From assembly GCA_017744915.1 (NCBI GenBank), contig JAGIAH010000010.1, positions 62,001-126,000 of the forward strand: 64,000 nucleotides of DNA, read 5' to 3'. The translations under genes and the position numbers were made by a program. Origin of the DNA: Agrobacterium tumefaciens. Its GTDB lineage: Bacteria; Pseudomonadota; Alphaproteobacteria; Rhizobiales; Rhizobiaceae. Under the pieces are notes generated by a model. That model saw only the letters and a list, made by a program, of their open reading frames with translations, searched no databases and was not told the origin of the DNA. Positions 36,027-48,815 of the stretch are shown one piece after another (the first letter of the stretch is position 1; each line of letters begins with the position of its first letter).

Positions 36027-36046
36027 AAATAAAAAATTTTTTATTT
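36027..36046. promoter_or_regulatory. 20-bp perfect AT palindrome, putative GntR operator
   Basis: AAATAAAAAA is followed directly by its exact complement TTTTTTATTT. It lies 50 bp upstream of the GntR start and 161 bp upstream of the dehydratase start, in an otherwise GC-rich genome. Position in the divergent promoter region suggests an operator or a promoter UP-like element. Confidence 0.4.
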
Positions 36047-36200
36047 ACAAAGGCTGTTTTTCGGTTAGCTCTATCCCCCATTGGAAACCAACCGCCGGAG
36101 GAGGGCGGGAGGTCGCTCCCCAGAAAACCGTCACCGTGTCCATTGATCGCGGAAGGCTGGTCCGTTCCTCCTCGCAAGCCGTTCAAGCAATGAGGAATGA

Positions 36201-37324
<1,124 letters not shown>

Positions 37325-37325
<1 letters not shown>

Positions 37326-37353
37326 AAAAGGCGGCGCAGGGAATGCGCCGCCT
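37325..37353 (-). terminator. Rho-independent terminator of the LLM oxidoreductase gene
   Basis: On the minus strand a 9-bp stem (GGCGGCGCA/TGCGCCGCC) is followed by TTTTTT, 23 bp after the oxidoreductase stop. It overlaps the stop codon of the convergent dehydratase gene. Confidence 0.85.
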
Positions 37354-37375
37354 TGCTCATTTTCGGGAACAGCCG

Positions 37376-38398
37376 TTATCGCCAGCCGAGAGCCGGTGCC
37401 ACCTGCTTGAGGATCGTCTCGATCACATGGGCGTTGTAATCGACGCCCAACTGGTTCGGCACGGTCAGGAGCAGCGTGTCGGCTTCGGCGATGGCTTCGT
37501 CGGCCTTCAGCTGTTCGATCAGCTTTTCGGGCTCGGCGGCATAGCTGCGTCCGAAGATCGCGCGGGTCTTGTCGTCGATATAACCAATCTTGTCGTCGCC
37601 TTCGTTGCCGTAACCGAAATAAGACCGGTCGCGATCATTAACGAGCGCGAAGATGCTGCGGCTGACCGATACACGCGGCTCACGCGTATGACCGGCTTCC
37701 TTCCAGGCTTCCCTAAAGGTGCGGATCTGCTGCGCCTGCTGGACATGGAAAGGCTCACCCGTTTCATCCGTTTTCAGGGTGGAGCTTTGCAGGTTCATGC
37801 CGAGCTTTGCCGCCCATACCGCCGTTGCATTGGAGCTCGAGCCCCACCAGATGCGCTCCCGCAGCCCTTCGGAATGCGGTTCCAGACGCAGAAGACCGGG
37901 CGGGTTCGGGAACATCGGCCGCGGGTTCGGCTCGGCGAAACCTTCGCCCTTCAGAAGCTCGAGGAAAACCTCGGTGTGCTGCCGCGCCATGTCCTCTTCG
38001 CTCTGGCCTTCGGCCGGGCGATAGCCGAAATAACGCCAGCCATCGATCACCTGTTCCGGCGAGCCGCGGCTGATGCCGAGCTGCAGGCGCCCACCGGCGA
38101 TGAGGTCTGCCGAGCCGGCATCTTCCACCATGTAAAATGGGTTTTCATAGCGCATGTCGATGACGCCGGTGCCGATCTCGATATTTTTCGTGCGGGCGCC
38201 GACGGCAGCCAGAAGCGGAAAGGGCGAGGCGAGCTGACGGGCGAAATGGTGCACGCGGAAATAGGCGCCATCGGCACCCAGCTCTTCCGCAGCCACGGCG
38301 AGGTCGATCGATTGCAGCAGCGTGTCAGCCGCGGAGCGTGTCTGCGACTGCGGCGAGGGCGTCCAGTGGCCGAAGGATAGGAATCCGATCTTTTTCAT
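37376..38398 (-). CDS. LLM-class flavin-dependent oxidoreductase
   Basis: This 340-residue luciferase-like monooxygenase-fold protein has the LAVAAEELGADGAYFRVHHF segment, TGVIDMRYENPFYMVEDAG and LQLGISRGSPEQVIDGW, which are typical of the bacterial luciferase subfamily that uses FMNH2. No partner reductase gene is nearby, so it would take reduced flavin from a general pool. The substrate is unknown. It is a single-gene unit between a convergent dehydratase and a LysR regulator on the same strand, followed by a good terminator. Confidence 0.88.
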   Translation of the reverse strand: MKKIGFLSFGHWTPSPQSQTRSAADTLLQSIDLAVAAEELGADGAYFRVHHFARQLASPFPLLAAVGARTKNIEIGTGVIDMRYENPFYMVEDAGSADLIAGGRLQLGISRGSPEQVIDGWRYFGYRPAEGQSEEDMARQHTEVFLELLKGEGFAEPNPRPMFPNPPGLLRLEPHSEGLRERIWWGSSSNATAVWAAKLGMNLQSSTLKTDETGEPFHVQQAQQIRTFREAWKEAGHTREPRVSVSRSIFALVNDRDRSYFGYGNEGDDKIGYIDDKTRAIFGRSYAAEPEKLIEQLKADEAIAEADTLLLTVPNQLGVDYNAHVIETILKQVAPALGWR

Positions 38399-38534
38399 GA
38401 TGACCTTCCAGATGTCGGAGGATGCCGGTTTTCACAAACCGGCTTCGTTGTTGTCAGTCATATAGGCAGGGGTGCGTTTCCTCCAACCGGTCATCCATAG
38501 ACACGGTGTCGCCGAAATGTGAACGATGGCCGTT

Positions 38535-39452
38535 TCAGGCGATCGTCTTGCGATCGAGGATGAAGAGATTTTCATGCGCGCGCGCGGTGGTGAGAATGAA
38601 ATCCATCAGCGAGCGCACACGCGGTACGTTGGCAAAATCCTGATGGCTGGTCAGCCAGTAACCGCGCCGCAGCTCGACATCGCCGGCAAGCACCATCTGC
38701 AAATCCGGAAAGCGCGCGGCGATAAAGTTCGGCAATATGCAGAGGCCACGGCCGCTCAGCGTCGCTGTCAACTGCGCAAAAATGCTCGACGACTGGAAGT
38801 TGGGTCTGAGGCCGGGCAGCACGTCGCGCATATAATCAAGGCCCGGCGAGAAGATAAGATCCTGCACGTAACCGATGAAAAAGTGATCGAGCAGGTCCTC
38901 GCGCTTCAGGATTTTCGGCCGCCCGGCGAGATAGGAACGCGAGGCATAGATATGCAGCGTGTAATCGATGATCTGTTCGTTGATATAGGGACCGGCTTTT
39001 GGCGGATCGAGCGTCACCGCCACATCCGCTTCCTTTCGGGAAAGCGCCATGATCTGCTGGATCGTCACCATTTCCACCATGATGTGGGGGTGGGTCACGG
39101 CGAAGTCCTTCAGCCTTTCCACGAAGAAAAAATTGGAAAAACCTTCAGGGGCGCTCAAGCGCACCACGCCACGCAGCAGGCTGCCGCTTTCGGATATATC
39201 CGATTGCAGCCGTTCAGCCTCCGCCTCGATGCGTTCGACGGTATCCACCAGCCGCCGCCCGACCGTCGTCAGCTCATAACCGCGCGGGTTTCGCTCGAAC
39301 AGCTTGGTTTTAAGCGAGAATTCCAGCCGGTCAATGTGGCGGGAGACCGTGGCGTGGCTGGTGCGCAGGCTGCGGGCGGCCGATGAGAGCTGTCCGGTGC
39401 GGGCCACGGCCAGGAAATATTGCAGGTCGTCCCAGGTGAAAGGGGTGGCCAT
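38535..39452 (-). CDS. LysR-family transcriptional regulator
   Basis: This 305-residue LysR regulator has an N-terminal winged helix (FLAVARTGQLSSAARSLRTS, then HATVSRHIDRLE) and a C-terminal periplasmic-binding-like effector domain (about 92-295). It is divergent from the branched-chain-amino-acid-type importer gene, with 212 bp between them, so that importer and the catabolic genes behind it are the likely targets. An 18-bp inverted repeat 21 bp upstream of its start is a candidate binding site. Confidence 0.92.
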   Translation of the reverse strand: MATPFTWDDLQYFLAVARTGQLSSAARSLRTSHATVSRHIDRLEFSLKTKLFERNPRGYELTTVGRRLVDTVERIEAEAERLQSDISESGSLLRGVVRLSAPEGFSNFFFVERLKDFAVTHPHIMVEMVTIQQIMALSRKEADVAVTLDPPKAGPYINEQIIDYTLHIYASRSYLAGRPKILKREDLLDHFFIGYVQDLIFSPGLDYMRDVLPGLRPNFQSSSIFAQLTATLSGRGLCILPNFIAARFPDLQMVLAGDVELRRGYWLTSHQDFANVPRVRSLMDFILTTARAHENLFILDRKTIA

Positions 39453-39473
39453 ATTTGTCTCCCGTCAAGAGTT

Positions 39474-39491
39474 CTGTTCAAAAATGAACAG
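39474..39491. promoter_or_regulatory. Inverted repeat, candidate LysR operator
   Basis: CTGTTCA-AAAA-TGAACAG is a perfect inverted repeat just upstream of the LysR start. A third half site (CTGTTC) follows at about 39495. It lies about 175 bp upstream of the substrate-binding protein gene. The symmetry fits a regulator site covering a divergent promoter. Confidence 0.55.
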
Positions 39492-39664
39492 TTCCTGTTC
39501 GCAATTTGATGATGCCCCGCTCTTGTGTCAACGGCCGAATTCGAGAAGTCTAGGCTCAGGATGCATCGCTTTGAGGAGGGCGGTGCGGCCATTCGGGTGC
39601 AGCGGTTTCGTTCACCGCTGCACAGACAATCTGAGGCTCGCAATCATCTCTGGGAGGAGAAGTC

Positions 39665-40873
39665 ATGCGCAAGAGTATCGTTTTATCCACGGCCATGGCA
39701 CTGGCCGCCGGCACTGCCGCTTATGCCGCCGAGATTTCGGACGGCAAGGTCAAGATCGGCATCCTGAACGACCAGTCGGGCGTCTACGCCAACTTCGGCG
39801 GCAAATACTCTTATGAAGCCGCAAAGATGGCGGTCGAGGATTTCGGCGGCAAGGTGCTCAATGCTCCGGTTGAGGTGGTGACAGCCGACCACCAGAACAA
39901 GGCGGATGTGGCATCCAACATTGCCCGGCAATGGTACGACACCGAGCAGGTCGATTCGATCATGGAACTGACCTCGTCGTCGGTGGGTCTTGCCGTGCAG
40001 GCGCTTTCCAAGGACAAGAAGAAGATCACCGTCAATACAGGTGCTGCAACCACCGAGCTGACCGGCAAGCAGTGCAGCCCCTATGGTTTCCACTGGGCCT
40101 ATGACACCTATTCGCTGGCGGTCGGCACCGGCGGCGCACTCGTCAAGCAGGGTGGCGACAGCTGGTTCTTCCTGACCGCGGACTACGCCTTCGGTTATTC
40201 GCTGGAAGAAAACACCTCCAATTTCGTCAAGGCCAACGGCGGCAAGGTGCTGGGCTCGGTGCGCCATCCGCTCGCGACGACGGATTATTCCTCCTTCCTG
40301 CTGCAGGCGCAGTCCTCCGGTGCGAAGGTCATCGGTCTTGCCAATGCCGGCCTCGATACCTCCAACGCCATCAAGCAGGCGTCCGAATTCGGCATCGTGG
40401 CGGGCGGCCAGCGGCTTGCCGCCCTTCTCTTCACGCTTGCCGAAGTGCACGGGCTTGGTCTTGAGGCGGCTCAAGGGTTGACGCTGACGGAAGGATTCTA
40501 TTGGGACCGCGACGATGAATCGCGCAAATTCGGCGAGCGTTTCAAGGAACGCACCGGCGCCATGCCGAACATGGTGCATGCCGGCACCTATTCCGCCGTG
40601 CTGCATTACCTGAAAGCCATCGAAAAGGCAGGCACCGACGATGCCGATGCCGTCGCCAAGGCCATGAAGGAAATGCCCGTTAACGACGTCTTCTCCAAGG
40701 ACGGCCATGTGGCTGCCAATGGCCGCATGATTCACGACATGTATCTCATGGAAGTGAAGAAGCCGGATGAGAGCAAGCAGCCGTGGGATTATTACAAGGT
40801 GCTTGCCACCATCCCCGGCAAGGAAGCCTTCATGGACCCCGCAAAAAGCGGTTGCCCGCTGGTGACGCAATAA
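39665..40873 (+). CDS. ABC transporter substrate-binding protein (Peripla_BP_6, LivK-like)
   Basis: This 402-residue periplasmic receptor of the hydrophobic amino acid transporter family has a signal peptide (1-21, ending AYAAE) and a mature domain starting KVKIGILNDQSGVYANFGGK. The C-terminus is PAKSGCPLVTQ. Relatives bind branched-chain amino acids, urea, aromatic acids or short amides. The following genes point to a carbon source that yields acetoacetate rather than an amino acid. GGGAGGAGA precedes the ATG. It heads an operon of about ten genes. Confidence 0.9.
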   Translation: MRKSIVLSTAMALAAGTAAYAAEISDGKVKIGILNDQSGVYANFGGKYSYEAAKMAVEDFGGKVLNAPVEVVTADHQNKADVASNIARQWYDTEQVDSIMELTSSSVGLAVQALSKDKKKITVNTGAATTELTGKQCSPYGFHWAYDTYSLAVGTGGALVKQGGDSWFFLTADYAFGYSLEENTSNFVKANGGKVLGSVRHPLATTDYSSFLLQAQSSGAKVIGLANAGLDTSNAIKQASEFGIVAGGQRLAALLFTLAEVHGLGLEAAQGLTLTEGFYWDRDDESRKFGERFKERTGAMPNMVHAGTYSAVLHYLKAIEKAGTDDADAVAKAMKEMPVNDVFSKDGHVAANGRMIHDMYLMEVKKPDESKQPWDYYKVLATIPGKEAFMDPAKSGCPLVTQ

Positions 40874-40902
40874 AAGACTGACGTAATAAAGGGGAAAGTT
40901 TC

Positions 40903-41688
40903 ATGACGATCGCTCCCGCCCCCGCCGGGCAGGCCGAACCTCGCGTCGTTCTTTCGGCGCGTGGTCTCAGCAAAACCTTCGGCGCATTCGCGGCCGTGAA
41001 AAACGTCGATCTCGACGTGCATCATGCCCGCGTGCATGCGCTGATCGGTCCGAACGGCGCCGGCAAGACTACGGTCTTTAATCTGTTGACCAAGTTTCTC
41101 CAGCCGACGGGCGGGGCGATCACCTTCATGGGAACGGATATAACAAGGACGCCGCCGGACAAGGTGGCGCGTCTCGGCCTCGTGCGCTCTTTCCAGATAT
41201 CGGCGGTGTTTCCGCATCTGACGGTTCTGGAAAACGTGCGGGTGGCGTTGCAGCGGCAGAGTGGCCTTGCAACGCAGTTCTGGCTGCCGCTCTCTTCGCT
41301 TGACAGGCTGAACGCCCGTGCCGAGGAGCTGATCGCCATGGTCGGCCTGACGCGGGAAAAACATGCACTTGCGGCCGATCTTTCTTACGGCCGCAAGCGG
41401 GTTCTCGAAATCGCCACCACGCTGGCGCTCGATCCGAAGGTGCTGCTGCTGGATGAGCCGATGGCCGGCATGGGCGGGGAAGATGTCTCCCATGTCGCCG
41501 AACTCATCCGCGAGGTGGCCAAAACCCGCGCGGTGCTGATGGTCGAACATAATCTGAAAGTCGTGGCGGATATCTGCCACCACGTCACGGTTCTGCAACG
41601 TGGTGAAATTCTGGCGGAAGGCGATTATGCCGAGGTTTCCGCCGATCCGCGCGTGCGCACGGCCTATATGGGCACGGAGGAGGCTTGA
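40903..41688 (+). CDS. ABC transporter ATPase (LivG-like)
   Basis: This 261-residue ATPase has Walker A GPNGAGKTTVFNL, Walker B VLLLDEPMAG and signature LSYGRKRVLEIA, the non-standard LSYG form typical of LivG. The GLVRSFQISAVFPHLTVLEN block is also diagnostic. It would work with the LivF-like ATPase encoded immediately downstream. GGGGAAAG lies before the ATG. Confidence 0.92.
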   Translation: MTIAPAPAGQAEPRVVLSARGLSKTFGAFAAVKNVDLDVHHARVHALIGPNGAGKTTVFNLLTKFLQPTGGAITFMGTDITRTPPDKVARLGLVRSFQISAVFPHLTVLENVRVALQRQSGLATQFWLPLSSLDRLNARAEELIAMVGLTREKHALAADLSYGRKRVLEIATTLALDPKVLLLDEPMAGMGGEDVSHVAELIREVAKTRAVLMVEHNLKVVADICHHVTVLQRGEILAEGDYAEVSADPRVRTAYMGTEEA

Positions 41689-41689
41689 T

Positions 41690-42391
41690 ATGGCGGCAAT
41701 GCTCGAAGTCTCCAACCTGAAATCCTGGTATGGCGAAAGCCAGGCTCTGCACGGCGTCGATCTCACCGTCGGCGAAGGCGAAACCATCACCATTCTCGGC
41801 CGTAACGGCGTGGGCAAGACCACGACGCTGCGCACCATCATGGGCATCATCCGCAACCGCAAGGGTGTCATCAAGCTCGGCGGCAAGGATCTGATGCCGG
41901 TGCCGCTACACCGCACGGCGAAATACGGTCTCGGTTTCGTGCCGGAAGAGCGCGGCATCTTCGCGACGCTGAGTGTCGAGGAAAATCTGAAACTGCCGCC
42001 CGTGGTCGCTTCCGGCGGCATGACGCTCGATGAAATCTACGAGCTGTTTCCCAATCTTTACGAACGCCGCACCAGCCCCGGCACCAAGCTTTCCGGCGGC
42101 GAGCAGCAGATGCTGGCCATGGCGCGCATTCTGCGTACCGGTGTGAAGGTGCTGTTGCTTGACGAACCGACCGAGGGACTTGCCCCCGTCATCGTGCAAC
42201 GCATCGGCGAGGTGCTGCAGAAACTGAAGAGCCGTGGCATGACCGTGGTTCTGGTCGAGCAGAATTTCCGTTTTGCAAGCCGCATTGCAGACCGTTTCTA
42301 CCTTATGGATCACGGCCAGATGGTTGGCGATTTTCCGGTCGGCGAGCTTTCCGCCCGCATGGGTGAACTCAACAAGGTGCTGGGGGTTTAA
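41690..42391 (+). CDS. ABC transporter ATPase (LivF-like)
   Basis: This 233-residue ATPase starts at the ATG at 41690, preceded by GGAGGAGG; the frame continues upstream into the LivG-like gene but is not coding there. Walker A is GRNGVGKTTTLRT, signature LSGGEQQMLAMARI, Walker B VLLLDEPTEGLAP. The short size and the GLGFVPEERGIFATLSVEEN block identify LivF. Start and stop codons of neighbouring genes are adjacent throughout the importer. Confidence 0.92.
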   Translation: MAAMLEVSNLKSWYGESQALHGVDLTVGEGETITILGRNGVGKTTTLRTIMGIIRNRKGVIKLGGKDLMPVPLHRTAKYGLGFVPEERGIFATLSVEENLKLPPVVASGGMTLDEIYELFPNLYERRTSPGTKLSGGEQQMLAMARILRTGVKVLLLDEPTEGLAPVIVQRIGEVLQKLKSRGMTVVLVEQNFRFASRIADRFYLMDHGQMVGDFPVGELSARMGELNKVLGV

Positions 42392-42393
42392 CC

Positions 42394-43281
42394 ATGACGA
42401 TGATCTTCGGCGTTCCCATTCAGGCGCTTCTCGGGCAATTGCTGGTCGGCCTCATCAATGGGTCCTTCTATGCGCTGCTGTCGCTCGGTCTCGCCGTCAT
42501 TTTCGGCCTGCTGCGCGTCATCAATTTTGCCCATGGCGCGCAATATATGCTCGGCGCTTTTGTCGCTTTCCTCGGCCTGCAATATTTCGGCATCAATTTC
42601 TGGGTGGCGCTCATCGTCACGCCGCTCGTCGTTGCTTTGTTCGGCGCGATCATCGAACGTTTCCTGCTGTCGCGGCTTTATGATCTCGATCCGCTTTACG
42701 GGCTGCTGTTCACCTTCGGCCTGGCGCTGGTGGTGGAAGGCACGTTTCGCTGGCTTTATGGCGCTGCCGGCCAGCCCTATTCGGTGCCGCGCGAGCTTGC
42801 CGGCGGCACCAATCTCGGCTTCATGTTCCTGCCGAATTACCGCGCTTTCGTTGTCGTGATTTCGCTTATCGTCTGCATCGCCACCTGGGCTTTGATCGAA
42901 AAGACGCGTCTCGGCTCCTATCTGCGGGCTGCCACCGAAAACCCGACGCTGGTGCAGGCTTTCGGCATCAATGTGCCGGTGCTGCTGACGCTGACCTATG
43001 CGCTGGGTGCCGGTCTTGCCGGGTTCACTGGGGTTCTCGCCGCACCCATCTATCAGGTCTCGCCGCTGATGGGCACGAACCTCATCATCGTCGTCTTTGC
43101 CGTGGTGGTCGTCGGCGGCATGGGGTCGATCATGGGCGCCATCGTCACTGGCTACATGCTGGGCGTCGCCGAAGGACTGACCAAGGTGTTCTATCCGGAA
43201 GCCTCCAACATCGTCATCTTCGTCATCATGGCCTTTGTGCTGCTCATCCGCCCCGCCGGACTTTTCGGAAAGGACGCCTGA
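42394..43281 (+). CDS. ABC transporter permease (LivH-like)
   Basis: This 295-residue inner-membrane permease has about eight helices and the LivH pattern GLINGSFYALLSLGLAVIFG near the N-terminus, VINFAHGAQYMLGAFV, and the glycine-rich VVVGGMGSIMGAIVTGY segment. It follows the LivF-like gene by 2 bp and is followed by the LivM-like gene after 1 bp. Confidence 0.93.
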   Translation: MTMIFGVPIQALLGQLLVGLINGSFYALLSLGLAVIFGLLRVINFAHGAQYMLGAFVAFLGLQYFGINFWVALIVTPLVVALFGAIIERFLLSRLYDLDPLYGLLFTFGLALVVEGTFRWLYGAAGQPYSVPRELAGGTNLGFMFLPNYRAFVVVISLIVCIATWALIEKTRLGSYLRAATENPTLVQAFGINVPVLLTLTYALGAGLAGFTGVLAAPIYQVSPLMGTNLIIVVFAVVVVGGMGSIMGAIVTGYMLGVAEGLTKVFYPEASNIVIFVIMAFVLLIRPAGLFGKDA

Positions 43282-43282
43282 T

Positions 43283-44290
43283 ATGTCCAAAGCCACCCAT
43301 AGCCCCACCGCCGGTACGCTGCCGCAGACGGAAGTTTCGGCGACTGCCGGAACCATCAAGACCATGCTCATTCTGGCGGGGCTCGCCGTCCTCATCGCCG
43401 CTCCGATGTTCGTTTACCCGATCTTTCTGATGAAGCTCCTGTGCTTTGCGCTGTTTGCCTGCGCCTTTAATCTGCTGATCGGTTACACCGGGCTGCTCTC
43501 CTTCGGCCACGCGGCGTTCTTCGGCGGTGCTGCCTATTTCACCGCCTATTCGGTGAAGGAATGGGGCGTGACGCCGGAGATCGGCCTCATCATCGGCATG
43601 GCGGGTGCGGCCCTTCTCGGCCTCGTCATCGGCTTCTTCGCCATCCGCCGTCAGGGCATCTATTTCGCCATGATCACACTGGCCTTGTCGCAGATGTTCT
43701 ATTTCTTCTGCCTTCAGGCACCGTTTACCCATGGCGAGGACGGTTTGCAGGGTGTGCCGCGTGGCCACCTCTTCGGCCTTCTCGACCTCAATGCGCCGCT
43801 CAACATCTATTACACGGTGCTGGCCGCCTTCGTTCTGGCACTGCTGGTCATCTGGCGCTTCGTCAACTCGCCCTTCGGCATGATCCTGAAATCCATCCGT
43901 GAAAACGAACAGCGCGCCATTTCGCTGGGCTACAGCGTGCAGCGTTACAAGCTCGGCGCTTTCGTCATGTCGGCGGCGCTGGCCGGTCTTGCGGGCGGGC
44001 TGAAGGCGCTGGTCTTCCAGTTCGCGACGCTGACGGATGTGACCTGGCAGATGTCCGGCGAGGTGATCCTGATGACGCTGCTCGGCGGCATTGGCACCAT
44101 GATCGGCCCGATCTTCGGCGCGGGCCTTGTCGTCACCTTGCAGAACTATCTCGCGACATCGGATTTCCCGGTCACCATCATCACCGGTCTTGTCTTCATG
44201 GCTTGCGTCCTGGTGTTCCGGCGCGGTCTGATCGGCGAATTTTACGCGTCGCGGCTTGGGAGAAAACTCGGCTTCCAGCATCGCGGCTAG
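43283..44290 (+). CDS. ABC transporter permease (LivM-like)
   Basis: This 335-residue second permease starts MSKATHSPTAGTLPQTEVSA with a hydrophilic head of about 25 residues, then the helices. Diagnostic segments are NLLIGYTGLLSFGHAAFFGG and AFVMSAALAGLAGGLKAL, plus the EAA-like loop with SIRENEQRAISLGYSV. It completes the transporter. The ATG at 43283 follows GGAAAGGA and is just after the LivH stop. Confidence 0.93.
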   Translation: MSKATHSPTAGTLPQTEVSATAGTIKTMLILAGLAVLIAAPMFVYPIFLMKLLCFALFACAFNLLIGYTGLLSFGHAAFFGGAAYFTAYSVKEWGVTPEIGLIIGMAGAALLGLVIGFFAIRRQGIYFAMITLALSQMFYFFCLQAPFTHGEDGLQGVPRGHLFGLLDLNAPLNIYYTVLAAFVLALLVIWRFVNSPFGMILKSIRENEQRAISLGYSVQRYKLGAFVMSAALAGLAGGLKALVFQFATLTDVTWQMSGEVILMTLLGGIGTMIGPIFGAGLVVTLQNYLATSDFPVTIITGLVFMACVLVFRRGLIGEFYASRLGRKLGFQHRG

Positions 44291-44365
44291 GTATTTTTGA
44301 AAACACAGGAAAAGGCCTCCTCCGCGTCCGGGACGACGCGGCAAGGGCGGCTTATGGAGAAAAAC

Positions 44366-45961
44366 ATGGGGGACTATGACTATATCGTCATCGGAGCGGG
44401 AAGTGCCGGATGCGTTCTCGCCAACCGCCTTTCGAAGGATCCGAACAACCGTGTCCTGCTTCTGGAAGCGGGCGGCAATGACAATTACCACTGGATCCAT
44501 ATTCCCGTCGGTTATCTCTATTGCATCAACAATCCGCGCACCGACTGGTGTTTCAAGACGGCGGAAGAGCCGGGGCTCAACGGTCGCTCGCTGATCTATC
44601 CGCGCGGCAAGGTTCTCGGCGGCTGCTCCTCCATCAACGGCATGATCTATATGCGCGGCCAGGCCCGCGATTACGATATGTGGCGGCAGCTCGGCTGCGA
44701 GGGCTGGGGGTGGAACGATATCCTGCCCTATTTCCTGAAGTCGGAGGATTTTTATCGCGGCAAAAGCGACCTGCATTCCGCCGGTGGTGAATGGCGGGTG
44801 GAAAAGGCGAGGGTGCGCTGGGACGTGCTGGATGCCTTCCAGAAGGCGGCAGGCGAAGCCGGCATTCCCGCGACCGATGATTTTAATCGGGGCGACAATG
44901 AGGGCGCCGGTTATTTCGACGTCAACCAGCGCTCGGGCTGGCGCTGGAACACGGCAAAGGCGTTTCTGAAACCGGCACTCGGCCGCAAGAACCTGACGGT
45001 TCTGACCAAGGCGCACGTCAAGCGCCTTATCATCGAAGAAGGTCGGGTAACGGGTGTCGAGTTCCACCATGACGGCGTCCTGAAAAAGATGCGCGCACGC
45101 CGCGAGACGGTGCTGTCCGCAGGCGCGATCGGCTCGCCGCATGTTCTGGAGCTTTCAGGCGTTGGCCGTGGCGATGTCTTGCAGGCCGCCGGCATCGACA
45201 CGGTGGCGGAGGTTCAGGGCGTGGGCGAGAACCTGCAGGACCATCTGCAATTGCGCATGGTCTACAAGGTCTCCGGCGTGCTGACGCTGAATGAAAGGGC
45301 CTCCACCCTGTTCGGCAAGGCGCGGATCGGCCTCGAATATGCGCTGACCCGCTCCGGCCCGATGTCGATGGCGCCGAGCCAGCTCGGAGTTTTCACCCGC
45401 TCCTCGCCGGAAAAGGAAACCGCCGATCTGGAATATCATGTCCAGCCGGTTTCTCTCGACAAGTTCGGTGATCCGGTTCACACTTTTCCGGCCATTACCG
45501 CAAGTGTCTGCAATCTGCGGCCGGAAAGCCGGGGCTCAGTGCATGTGAAAGGACCGGATTTCGCCATGCAGCCGGAAATCCGCCCGAACTATCTCTCCAC
45601 CGAAGGCGACCGTCAGGTGGCCATCGACGCGATGCGGCTGACGCGCCGCATCGTCGCCCAGCCGGCCTTTTCCCGCTTCAACCCGCAGGAATACCGGCCC
45701 GGCCCGTCTTTCGAAAACGATAATGATCTCGCGAAGGCGGCGGGCGACATAGGCACCACCATCTTCCATCCCGTCGGCACGCTGCGCATGGGGTCGGATG
45801 TGGAGAGCGTTGTCGATGCGCGGCTGAAATTTCGCAGGCTCGCCGGACTGCGCGTCGCCGACGCCTCGGTGATGCCGCGCATCACCTCCGGAAACACCAA
45901 TTCCCCGACGATCATGATTGCCGAAAAAGCCGCCGACATGATCCTTGCGGATAATCGCTGA
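44366..45961 (+). CDS. GMC-family FAD oxidoreductase
   Basis: This 531-residue flavoprotein belongs to the glucose-methanol-choline family. The ATG at 44366 is chosen because GGAG precedes it and the FAD motif [18 protein letters not shown] begins at once; a TTG at 44297 and an ATG at 44354 give longer forms. GMC signature 1 is [20 protein letters not shown], and the catalytic His is in [16 protein letters not shown] with a C-terminal Asn/His pair ([13 protein letters not shown]). It oxidises an alcohol to an aldehyde, probably the imported compound. It is similar to choline dehydrogenase in length, but no betaine-aldehyde dehydrogenase is nearby. Confidence 0.92.
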   Translation: MGDYDYIVIGAGSAGCVLANRLSKDPNNRVLLLEAGGNDNYHWIHIPVGYLYCINNPRTDWCFKTAEEPGLNGRSLIYPRGKVLGGCSSINGMIYMRGQARDYDMWRQLGCEGWGWNDILPYFLKSEDFYRGKSDLHSAGGEWRVEKARVRWDVLDAFQKAAGEAGIPATDDFNRGDNEGAGYFDVNQRSGWRWNTAKAFLKPALGRKNLTVLTKAHVKRLIIEEGRVTGVEFHHDGVLKKMRARRETVLSAGAIGSPHVLELSGVGRGDVLQAAGIDTVAEVQGVGENLQDHLQLRMVYKVSGVLTLNERASTLFGKARIGLEYALTRSGPMSMAPSQLGVFTRSSPEKETADLEYHVQPVSLDKFGDPVHTFPAITASVCNLRPESRGSVHVKGPDFAMQPEIRPNYLSTEGDRQVAIDAMRLTRRIVAQPAFSRFNPQEYRPGPSFENDNDLAKAAGDIGTTIFHPVGTLRMGSDVESVVDARLKFRRLAGLRVADASVMPRITSGNTNSPTIMIAEKAADMILADNR

Positions 45962-45974
45962 AAGGAGCGCTCCC

Positions 45975-46855
45975 ATGAAGACCGTCGCTTTTCTCGGGTT
46001 GGGACATATGGGCCTGCCGATGGCCGCCAATCTCGTCAAGGCGGGTTACACCGTCAGGGGCTATGATCTTGCCGAAGCCTGCCGTGCGGCGGCGAAGGAG
46101 GCCGGCATTCCCATGGCAGTGGATTCTGCCGAAGCGACCGCCGCGGTGGATGTGATCATCACCATGCTGCCGAAGGGCGAACATGTCGTTTCGGTCTATG
46201 GCGATCTGGTTCGAAAGGTCTCCGCCGGAACGCTGCTGATCGATTGTTCGACGGTGGATATGGAAAGCGCGCTGAAAGCGCATGAACTGGCCGCTGCCGC
46301 CGGCTGCCCCTCGGTCGATGCCCCCGTATCCGGCGGCACAGGTGGCGCTGCGGCCGGCACCCTGACCTTCATGTGCGGCGGCGAGCCGGAAGCTTTCGCG
46401 GCGGCAAAGCCGGTGCTGGAGGCAATGGGCAAGAAAATCGTGCATTGCGGCAAGGGCGGCAACGGCCAGGCGGCGAAGATCTGCAACAACATGATCCTCG
46501 GCATTTCCATGATCGCGGTTTCCGAAGCCTTCGTGCTCGGCGAAAAACTCGGGCTTTCGCATCAGGCGCTGTTCGATGTCGCCTCCACCTCTTCGGGACA
46601 ATGCTGGTCGCTCACCACCTATTGCCCGGTGCCGGGACCGGTGCCGACATCGCCCGCCAACAAGGATTACCAGCCCGGATTTGCGGCGGCCTTGATGCTT
46701 AAGGATTTGAAGCTGTCGCAGGCGGCGGCCAATGGCACGGGTGTTTCCACCCCGCTTGGGGCTGCGGCGTCGGCGCTTTATGAAAGCTTCGTCGGCGAAG
46801 GTGGTGGCGGGCGTGATTTTTCCGCCATTGTCGAGATGCTGCGCGGAGGCGAAGC

Positions 46856-46859
<4 letters not shown>
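45975..46859 (+). CDS. 3-hydroxyisobutyrate dehydrogenase-like protein
   Basis: This 294-residue beta-hydroxyacid dehydrogenase has the NAD motif FLGLGHMGLPMAANLVKAGY, the substrate motif DAPVSGGTGGAAAGTLTFM and the catalytic Lys in GNGQAAKICNNM. It resembles MmsB, which oxidises 3-hydroxyisobutyrate to methylmalonate semialdehyde. No valine-pathway partners are present, so a related 3-hydroxy acid may be the real substrate. It follows the GMC gene by 13 bp with GGAG before the ATG and overlaps the acetoacetyl-CoA synthetase gene. Confidence 0.9.
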
Positions 46860-48811
<1,952 letters not shown>

Positions 48812-48815
48812 GCCG

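Noticed and set aside
43244..45142. 632-codon minus-strand frame opposite the LivM and GMC genes
   Set aside because: It spans two well-supported genes on the other strand and shows no domain.
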